IMG/VR virus record: IMGVR_UViG_3300005525_000101
Span: 1 to 24,373 of that record
Reading direction: 5' to 3' (one strand)
DNA length: 24,373 bases
Source of the DNA: a virus
The position numbers and the translations under genes are program-made. The notes below the pieces were generated by a model that saw nothing but the letters and a program-made list of their open reading frames with translations, ran no database searches and was not told the origin of the DNA. This document shows positions 15,097 through 20,917 of this stretch, one piece after another; positions within the stretch are counted from its first letter, which is position 1; every line of letters starts with the position of its first letter.

Positions 15097-16020
15097 TTAT
15101 AAGTAATCGAATCCGTAATCTGGTAATTTTTGCAGTGGGAAACCGTCGAAGTTACTAATTGCGAATGCTCCATTTTGTTTAATCATTCTTTCTGCGATAT
15201 CACTATGAATTAAAAATGAACCATTTGGTAATTGACCCCATTCTGGATGCCCACCATCATTCCACTTACCCCAACTATTACATATTAAAAAACTCATATC
15301 GTTACCAGTATCATCACAAGCAGCCCAACACATCGCATGCGCCCATGAGCCTTGTGGTTTTGCAAATCCTTTTTTATCTCTAACACTACTAAATCCTTGA
15401 TCACTACATACTGTTATACCATAACCATTAGCAAGAGCATCTCGTGCTTCTTCTATGGTTCTAATCTGACTAGCGGTTTTCATCTGATAATCATTAGCCA
15501 AATCTAAAACCTTATCTGGCAACCCTCTCGATCCCCACTTACCCCCCATGCTCCCATTATATTTACTAAAATCTGCAATTCCAGGATAATTTTTTCTTGC
15601 TATAATACCACCAATTTTAGTAACAAATTCTACTGTTCTAGCACAACTAGAACCTTCTCCTCCGTGACCTCTTTGACCATAGATAGCTTCTGTTGCCCCT
15701 CTTGCAACCCATCCTTCTTTTTCTTTTTTAATATCGATTTCTACGGCTCTGCTTATATCACACGCGTTCCTTGTACTATGACTAGTACAATCTCCTAAAG
15801 TTTGTCTTTCAGTGAATGCTTCTTGATCAAATTTTAAATATGATAAGTATGGCCTGCTTAATAATCCCTTACCACTATTTTTTATTTTTTTAGCACCATC
15901 GCTAAAATAAGCATATTTAGCATTTTCCATAAATAAATCATAAACATGGGGTTCATATATACAACCACTAAATCCATTTTTATATTTTTCATATAATTGT
16001 TGAGATGTTAATCTAGCCAT
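15097..16020 (-). CDS. Papain-like (C1 family) cysteine protease, candidate lysin
   Basis: This 307-residue protein has the papain catalytic layout: Q73-T-L-G-D-C78 with the nucleophile C78, H228 in GSWAHAMCW, and N248 in ICNSWGKW. Spacing and the NSWG motif are those of C1 peptidases. No signal peptide or propeptide is evident, so it must leave the cytoplasm another way or act inside. It lies in the holin/membrane gene module where an endolysin is expected, and no muramidase, amidase or transglycosylase is visible. It may therefore break a protein-rich envelope. A virion maturation or tail-associated role is the alternative. AAAGG lies eight bases before the ATG. Confidence 0.85.
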   Translation of the reverse strand: MARLTSQQLYEKYKNGFSGCIYEPHVYDLFMENAKYAYFSDGAKKIKNSGKGLLSRPYLSYLKFDQEAFTERQTLGDCTSHSTRNACDISRAVEIDIKKEKEGWVARGATEAIYGQRGHGGEGSSCARTVEFVTKIGGIIARKNYPGIADFSKYNGSMGGKWGSRGLPDKVLDLANDYQMKTASQIRTIEEARDALANGYGITVCSDQGFSSVRDKKGFAKPQGSWAHAMCWAACDDTGNDMSFLICNSWGKWNDGGHPEWGQLPNGSFLIHSDIAERMIKQNGAFAISNFDGFPLQKLPDYGFDYL

Positions 16021-16022
16021 AA

Positions 16023-16562
16023 TTATGCCTTTATTTTATTGCTTTTTTGTAAATTGTCTTTTGCCCACAGTGGTTGCAGATTTGAATAGTGACATAATTT
16101 TTCTAATTCTTCTTTATTTTTTGCTGATGATAATGGTATGATATGATCTATGTGCCAACCATATAATCCATAATTATCCCAACTCATATTTTTATCAAAT
16201 TTATTAGATATATATTGTTTAAGAAAATCTATTGAACAACCAAGCATATCTAATGTAGATTTAGATTTATTTTTTCCGTGTAGAGCTAAATTAATTCTGC
16301 GTCTAATATTTTCTGACATTCTATAACTTATATCTGTTTTAAGTCTTTCTTTTTTTCTTAGCCTGCTTTTTATTTTAATATCTGGTCTTCTGGAGTAATT
16401 TAGTGCTTTTTTTTGTAAAATTTCATAATTATGAGATTTATATTTTTGTTTTTTTTTCTGAGCACAAGATTTACATATGTATTCCAACCCATCATGTCTG
16501 GTCTTATCCTTATAAAAATTAGTATCTTCTTGAGATAACTTGCACTTATTACAGTTTTTCAT
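16023..16562 (-). CDS. Free-standing HNH endonuclease with N-terminal zinc knuckle
   Basis: This 179-residue protein starts with a CxxC zinc knuckle (C4, C7, C30, C33) and a long basic helix. It ends with the HNH core: WHIDHIIPLS (H137, D139, H140), N161 in YSNLQPLW and N170. This layout is typical of mobile phage HNH nucleases. I start it at 16562, which lies five bases after the previous TAA, rather than at 16616, where it would overlap that gene by 50 bases. It is inserted between membrane/lysis genes and is not related in position to an intron, so it looks like a homing invader. The neighbouring genes appear intact. Confidence 0.88.
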   Translation of the reverse strand: MKNCNKCKLSQEDTNFYKDKTRHDGLEYICKSCAQKKKQKYKSHNYEILQKKALNYSRRPDIKIKSRLRKKERLKTDISYRMSENIRRRINLALHGKNKSKSTLDMLGCSIDFLKQYISNKFDKNMSWDNYGLYGWHIDHIIPLSSAKNKEELEKLCHYSNLQPLWAKDNLQKSNKIKA

Positions 16563-16566
16563 TTTA

Positions 16567-17058
16567 TTATTGAGATCCCATATAGCATGCCCAAGCGAGA
16601 GCATTAAAACCTTCAACCGCTTTTTCTCTTAGGCTATCATCTAATAATACACTATCGTCACCTATAGCGGCTTTAATGAGATTAGTTCCGGCTTCTGCGA
16701 GATTCTCATACTTGCCTTTCATATCCAATTTAAGCATAATTCCGGCCAATCTGTTAGCTTGACGAATTTCTTCTGTATTTTTAATAATACAATCTTCACC
16801 ATCCAAACTAACTAGAGTAGCAAGATCCAAATATAAAGAGGCTAATCTTTTACCATCAACCTTTCTACTAGATGGTCCACTTTTTAGAGCTTTGGTAACA
16901 GATTCACACTCATCCAATAGTTCTTTATTAGATGGCTTAACAACATTTACAGAACCGACAGCATAATCAGTATTATCTAGCGTGGGTAAACTAGGTTTAA
17001 ATAATCCTACTGCGATTAGACACGCCGCAATTAACAATAGTAATGTTTTCGAGTTCAT
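16567..17058 (-). CDS. Anchored or secreted helical protein of unknown function
   Basis: This 163-residue protein has an N-terminal hydrophobic stretch (MNSKTLLLLIAACLIAVGLF) that is either a signal or a single anchor. An I-A-A-C motif at residues 10-13 could be a lipobox, but hydrophobic residues on both sides favour an anchor. The rest is helical, with LASLYLDLATLVSL and IRQANRLAGIMLKL near the middle. I chose the ATG at 17058, which overlaps the previous stop as ATGA with AAGGA seven bases upstream, over the frame start at 17076. Family unknown. It belongs to the run of membrane proteins around the holin. Confidence 0.7.
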   Translation of the reverse strand: MNSKTLLLLIAACLIAVGLFKPSLPTLDNTDYAVGSVNVVKPSNKELLDECESVTKALKSGPSSRKVDGKRLASLYLDLATLVSLDGEDCIIKNTEEIRQANRLAGIMLKLDMKGKYENLAEAGTNLIKAAIGDDSVLLDDSLREKAVEGFNALAWACYMGSQ

Positions 17059-17432
17059 ACTTTTTCCTTTCCACAAACTACCGGACTTAAATATGGAAAC
17101 ATTTGATCGGCCACTTTGACAGCCTCATCGCATCCACTAGCAACAGCCAAATCTCGTGTTTGTTTCCAACTCACAACCAACTTAAAAAAGACATCTTCTT
17201 TATCTGTTGTTTCTAGAACAGGAACGCTTGGTTGAAATACTGGTACTGTTGGTGTTTTATTAGATGATAGTACACCTTTTACTTTTTCTACCAGTCCACC
17301 TAAAAATTCTTGTACGGGACTAAGTTTTTCTTTAAACAATACCCATAGTACCAAACCAGCACCAGCATATAACGCAAGATCCGTTGGAGTTACTTTGCTA
17401 GCAAATTCACCGAAACTTTCTGTGTAATTCAT
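17055..17432 (-). CDS. Single-span membrane protein of unknown function
   Basis: This 125-residue protein has a membrane segment at about residues 19-33 (LALYAGAGLVLWVLF). A proline/valine-rich linker (PTVPVFQPSVPVLE) follows, then a soluble C-terminal domain with two cysteines (C100 and C119). The topology, with a short N terminus, one helix, an extended linker and a small domain, resembles envelope-spanning accessory proteins such as inner-membrane spanins, though this is only a likeness. ATGA overlaps join it to both neighbours. Confidence 0.65.
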   Translation of the reverse strand: MNYTESFGEFASKVTPTDLALYAGAGLVLWVLFKEKLSPVQEFLGGLVEKVKGVLSSNKTPTVPVFQPSVPVLETTDKEDVFFKLVVSWKQTRDLAVASGCDEAVKVADQMFPYLSPVVCGKEKV

Positions 17433-17815
17433 AAACCTGCCTCTTTTTTAATGAAAACGCCCGTATTTCTAAAAATGGTAACAGTAGCATCAATTGTGGC
17501 ACTCACCATGATCATGAGAATACTTTTGATGTACCTATGTATAATAGGTTCAATTATGCTCGGTACAAAGGGAATGTCAACTACAATAAAAATTTTATCA
17601 TAGAACCTATTAAGCAACTCCATTGCTAAGTCCTTTTTTTTGGGACTACTAAGATCATTACCAATAGCTTCTATGATTTGTACAATCGTTGCTGTATTTA
17701 ATTGTAATAGTTTCCATGCTTCATTTAATGCAAATTTTTTAACATAACCAATACTATCTTTAGTATTAACTATTAGTTTTTCTACTTCGTTTTTTATTAG
17801 TTCTTGGTTTGACAT
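17429..17815 (-). CDS. Membrane-associated helical protein of unknown function
   Basis: The 128-residue protein has a charged helical N-terminal half and a hydrophobic C-terminal half (about 75-92 and 97-115, including SILMIMVSATIDATVTIF), so it may insert in the membrane. It has an excellent AGGAG site six bases before the ATG. The start lies 50 bases inside the holin-like gene, where that protein's basic tail is encoded. A second holin or antiholin is possible. I recognise no family. Confidence 0.65.
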   Translation of the reverse strand: MSNQELIKNEVEKLIVNTKDSIGYVKKFALNEAWKLLQLNTATIVQIIEAIGNDLSSPKKKDLAMELLNRFYDKIFIVVDIPFVPSIIEPIIHRYIKSILMIMVSATIDATVTIFRNTGVFIKKEAGL

Positions 17816-18101
17816 TTTTAGCTCCTTTTATATTACGCTCATTAACTATTTTTCGTTCTTCTGGACTAGCAGTAGTCCACCAGGCTTTTTTAATTTCTGT
17901 GCGCCCCTTAATATATCTAAATAGTACTGCTAATTGTCCCATAATGAGTATGAGTGCTTCTAAACCTTTATTAGTTTCGCTTATAAGATCATCTTTTTGA
18001 GAGACGCTCTCTAATAATCCTAGTAAATAAGCGCCACTAAATAAAAAACTTACTAGTGTGAAATAAAATTCTGAAGTCTTCCAACCTGGCTTATATTTCA
18101 T
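17766..18101 (-). CDS. Holin-like membrane protein
   Basis: This 111-residue protein begins KPGWKTSEFYFTL, a common opening of small phage holin-like proteins. It has two membrane helices, about residues 12-30 and 47-63, with a short polar loop (SQKDDLISETNKG). The C terminus is very basic (NVKPRTNKKRSRKTNS), as in many holins. It would time lysis by permeabilising the inner membrane. GGAG lies about nine bases before the ATG. It follows the gap with the mini zinc-finger gene and leads the envelope module, which includes a possible protease lysin. Function is inferred from shape and position. Confidence 0.65.
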   Translation of the reverse strand: MKYKPGWKTSEFYFTLVSFLFSGAYLLGLLESVSQKDDLISETNKGLEALILIMGQLAVLFRYIKGRTEIKKAWWTTASPEERKIVNERNIKGAKNVKPRTNKKRSRKTNS

Positions 18102-18148
18102 AATTAATACTCCAGACTATATTTACACCAGAACAGAATCTGATTTTG

Positions 18149-18301
18149 CTATATTCTGATCCCACCATAATGGCTGCATATTCTTTGATTAATTTTATCA
18201 CACGTTCTGCATTTAGATAATTTTCCATATTTTCCCATTTTATAATTTGGGAAATCTGCTAAGTCTTTAGGTATTTTACACTGAGTACAAACTTTAAACA
18301 T
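18149..18301 (-). CDS. Hidden 50-residue zinc-knuckle peptide
   Basis: The gap between the serine protease and holin-like genes holds an ORF with VCTQCKIPKDLADFPNY and KCRTCDK: C5, C8, C31 and C34. The same layout forms the N terminus of the HNH nuclease at 16023..16562. It has no HNH domain after it, so it may be the leftover start of a lost homing nuclease or an independent tiny nucleic-acid-binding protein. The cysteine pattern makes chance unlikely, but no ribosome-binding site is seen before the ATG. Confidence 0.5.
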   Translation of the reverse strand: MFKVCTQCKIPKDLADFPNYKMGKYGKLSKCRTCDKINQRICSHYGGIRI

Positions 18302-18388
18302 TATTAAATATAGTTATATTATAAAGAGAATATTTAATATTACACTAAAAGATCATTATTAATATTTAGTAATATACTTATACACCAA
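18302..18388 (-). promoter_or_regulatory. AT-rich spacer, possible promoter region
   Basis: This 87-base gene-free stretch separates the tail genes from the envelope/lysis module. It contains a minus-strand TATAAT at 18318..18323, without a good -35 box. It also has an imperfect inverted repeat, roughly 18338..18349 with 18365..18375, whose arms are ATATTAC(AC)TAAA and TTTAGTAATAT. Both may be chance in such AT-rich DNA. I see no clear terminator. Confidence 0.3.
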
Positions 18389-19396
18389 TTATGCATATTT
18401 AGAATAGATTGCACTTAGATCTATTGGAGTTAAACTATATCCTTGTCCTGGGGATAAACTTTCTATAATATTATTTACTTGATTATATCTATTAGTAATA
18501 AAGGGCCCAGATGTTGGAGTTAGCCATGTTGTCAAAACTACTAATTCATTATCTATTATAATAAATAAAGGACTACCACTATCTCCAATTACTATATTAT
18601 CACTCCACGCAGCAAATTGTTGAGGCTGCGGATTCATAAGCGCATAAGATCCATTAGGATCTATATTTGTGGTACTAGCTGATAAATACCATAATAAATT
18701 TGAAAATCCTCCACTACCGGCAGACCATAGATTACAGCTTGTCCATAATTTAAGAATAGCTTTTTCATTCTGATTTAATCCTACAGCATATAAAAATGGA
18801 ATATTAGTAAAAGTATTAGTATCTGGCGGAGCATATTGATCGTATATAGAATTAATAATATTTACATTTATATAATTTTTGAAATTAGTCGGTAGTACTT
18901 TAGCAATTTTAATATTGCTTGGCACCTCACTATCTAGTAGGGCTATAGATATGTCGGTTCCATATATACCACCACTATCACGATCAAGCCCATATTGTAT
19001 AATATTTCTACGTATAACATTATTATTATCATCTACAAAAACCAAAGGAGTACCACCGGGAATCACGCTTGTTTGAAAATGAGCAGCAAATAATACATGT
19101 TTACGGGTGATTAATGTTCCTGCTCTTTGCCACCAATTAGCACCGCTAAGTTGAGCAGGACTAAAGCAACTAATATTTGTAACACCATTTAGCCAACAAT
19201 TTGGATTTCTGATAAATTTACCCAAACCATTAAAATAAGGATCCTGCGAGGAATATATTAAACTACTAGTGTTAGGATTTTTATTAAGTAATTTATTAGC
19301 TGTAAAAGAATTGATATGATTTGGTATAATACTTTTATCAATTTTTAATAAACATTTATTTTTAAATAGTTTATTACGATTAATGCGTATTGTCAT
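18389..19396 (-). CDS. Trypsin-like serine protease
   Basis: This 335-residue protein has the chymotrypsin-fold triad: H106 in LFAAHF, D148 in GTDISIALL and S273 in GDSGSPLF. An N-terminal extension of about 85 residues precedes the catalytic domain and has no clear signal peptide. It lies at the end of the tail/fibre gene series, so it may be a virion component that cuts host surface proteins or a maturation protease for fibre proteins. A trypsin-like enzyme beside fibres is unusual. There is no ribosome-binding site; the start overlaps the preceding gene by 17 bases, suggesting coupling. Confidence 0.82.
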   Translation of the reverse strand: MTIRINRNKLFKNKCLLKIDKSIIPNHINSFTANKLLNKNPNTSSLIYSSQDPYFNGLGKFIRNPNCWLNGVTNISCFSPAQLSGANWWQRAGTLITRKHVLFAAHFQTSVIPGGTPLVFVDDNNNVIRRNIIQYGLDRDSGGIYGTDISIALLDSEVPSNIKIAKVLPTNFKNYINVNIINSIYDQYAPPDTNTFTNIPFLYAVGLNQNEKAILKLWTSCNLWSAGSGGFSNLLWYLSASTTNIDPNGSYALMNPQPQQFAAWSDNIVIGDSGSPLFIIIDNELVVLTTWLTPTSGPFITNRYNQVNNIIESLSPGQGYSLTPIDLSAIYSKYA

Positions 19397-19676
19397 AATT
19401 ATTTGGAATATTTCTTGTTAGTAATATATAAGCTGTTTGATCTATTTCTTCTATTTCATTTTTATTTAACAAATCGTCTAAAATATTTTTTATAATATCA
19501 TACGAAATATCTTCTGTAGAAATAGCAACATAATATCTATTATTAGAATCTTTTTTTGCGTATTCTATTGTATCAAAAGCGTTTTCCTGACCATTAGATG
19601 GCAAACTTAAATACTCATTAAATAGAGACAACATCCTATTATATTCCGATTCATAAGCTCTGAAAAATCTATTCAT
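19380..19676 (-). CDS. Small acidic protein of unknown function
   Basis: This 98-residue protein is acidic and asparagine/tyrosine-rich, with a YYVAISTEDISYDIIKNIL segment that looks like an alternating strand-helix fold. No signal peptide or motif. I chose the ATG at 19676 over 19697 because it overlaps the previous stop as ATGA. It lies between the LamG-like structural protein and the serine protease; a chaperone or inhibitor for the latter would be plausible but is not shown. Confidence 0.65.
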   Translation of the reverse strand: MNRFFRAYESEYNRMLSLFNEYLSLPSNGQENAFDTIEYAKKDSNNRYYVAISTEDISYDIIKNILDDLLNKNEIEEIDQTAYILLTRNIPNNYDNTH

Positions 19677-20521
19677 AATGTAATACCTATATTCCACTTA
19701 TTGGATAAATAAACTTCTAAAGATATTCTTTCTGATATAGTTAATATTCTACTATGAATAATTAGTTCGCATATTCTTCCTGGTAAAAAAAAGTTTCCGC
19801 AACATGTAAAACCGATATCTCCAGAACTATCTCTTAATGCTCCAAGTATGGTACCATCTGATAGATTTGCTATGGTTCTAATACCCCATGTTGAAGAACC
19901 AATCATAAAAGATGTTGGTGCATTTCCAGTACTTACTGATTGTCTTCCATTACGTCTCATGCCGCCTCCTCTAAGATCATTTTCTGTACCAGCCGTGGCG
20001 TATGTATTTCTTAAAGATATTTCTAGCAAATTGTCTGATGATCCAGCACGGCCACAGGTTATAATTGGCGCAACATGAGGAGCCACGGTATCTGATTGTC
20101 TTTGAACAACAAAAGATATTGTTAATAATGTATTAAGAACAAATGGTATAGAATTAAATAAAAAATCATTGATTCCATCAAATAATACTGATGGTAATCT
20201 ATTAACAGATTGTGGAGAAATATTCAAAATTGGTCTATTATTATTAGTAGATTGAGTCATATGAAATCTTGATGGTCCTTTGTCTAACCAACAACCAATA
20301 GGATTATTATTAGAGCTAACAGGATTGGTACCATTGCTATTAATAAATAGAGTCTTCAAATCTGCTGCATCATACCATGCTAAAAGATTAGATATTTGAT
20401 TGGGTTGACGAGATAATGATTGAATTCCATATGTATTAACTATAACTGATCTTTGTTCCTGCATAGGAAATGGAAGAGTTATACCTTGATCTAATGATTG
20501 ACTCAATATGCCGTTATTCAT
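19673..20521 (-). CDS. LamG/concanavalin-like structural protein
   Basis: The 282 residues include a jelly-roll domain of the LamG-like kind. LLAWYDAADLKTL opens it near residue 46, then come GCWLDKGPSRFHM and LPSVLFDGINDFLF. GRICELIIHSRILTISERISLEVYLSNKW closes it. Such domains bind sugars or proteins and are common at phage tail tips. It is joined by ATGA to the preceding beta-rich gene and to the following small gene. A carbohydrate-binding role in adsorption is likely, but the ligand is unknown. Confidence 0.78.
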   Translation of the reverse strand: MNNGILSQSLDQGITLPFPMQEQRSVIVNTYGIQSLSRQPNQISNLLAWYDAADLKTLFINSNGTNPVSSNNNPIGCWLDKGPSRFHMTQSTNNNRPILNISPQSVNRLPSVLFDGINDFLFNSIPFVLNTLLTISFVVQRQSDTVAPHVAPIITCGRAGSSDNLLEISLRNTYATAGTENDLRGGGMRRNGRQSVSTGNAPTSFMIGSSTWGIRTIANLSDGTILGALRDSSGDIGFTCCGNFFLPGRICELIIHSRILTISERISLEVYLSNKWNIGITL

Positions 20522-20907
20522 AAATCTGCGCCAAGAGCGGTTACTACTCCTGCATTAACAGTATGAACAGTGGCCCTTAGAGTCCAAGAAGATGATGGTA
20601 ATATTAGATTATTGTAAATAGTAGCCACCCTTGTTTGCTTAACACTCTGAGATCCTGTTGCAGCAGGTATAGCAATCTCATCAAATAAAAAATTACTAGA
20701 ACCATCATTTAAGAATAATCTAACCATTGTGGCACTAGCCACGGTATTTGTCATTTGCACAACTACTTCAGCTATACGAGTACCAGAAGAGGCTCCCGTG
20801 ATTACAGTTACGGTATTTGTGGGAGATGTATAAGATGTATCAGCAGAGGATGACAATGCAACACTACCTATTCTTGGTGTAACAGCAAACGCTGGATTAA
20901 GAGCCAT
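20518..20907 (-). CDS. Small beta-rich phage structural protein
   Basis: This 129-residue protein begins ALNPAFAVTPRIGSV and contains MVRLFLNDGSSNFLFDEI and SWTLRATVHTVNAGVV. This pattern recurs in many phage proteins of unknown name encoded near tail fibres, and it suggests a beta sandwich. A perfect AAGGAG lies seven bases before the start and shares the stop codon of the fibre gene (TAAGGAG). It overlaps the LamG-like gene by ATGA. It is probably a virion component. Confidence 0.72.
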   Translation of the reverse strand: MALNPAFAVTPRIGSVALSSSADTSYTSPTNTVTVITGASSGTRIAEVVVQMTNTVASATMVRLFLNDGSSNFLFDEIAIPAATGSQSVKQTRVATIYNNLILPSSSWTLRATVHTVNAGVVTALGADL

Positions 20908-20917
20908 AAATTTCTCC

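Noticed and set aside
18102-18301. Complete HNH nuclease with one frameshift
   Set aside because: I read the other frames after the zinc knuckle. One stays open but shows no D-H or N motif, so there is no hidden HNH core.
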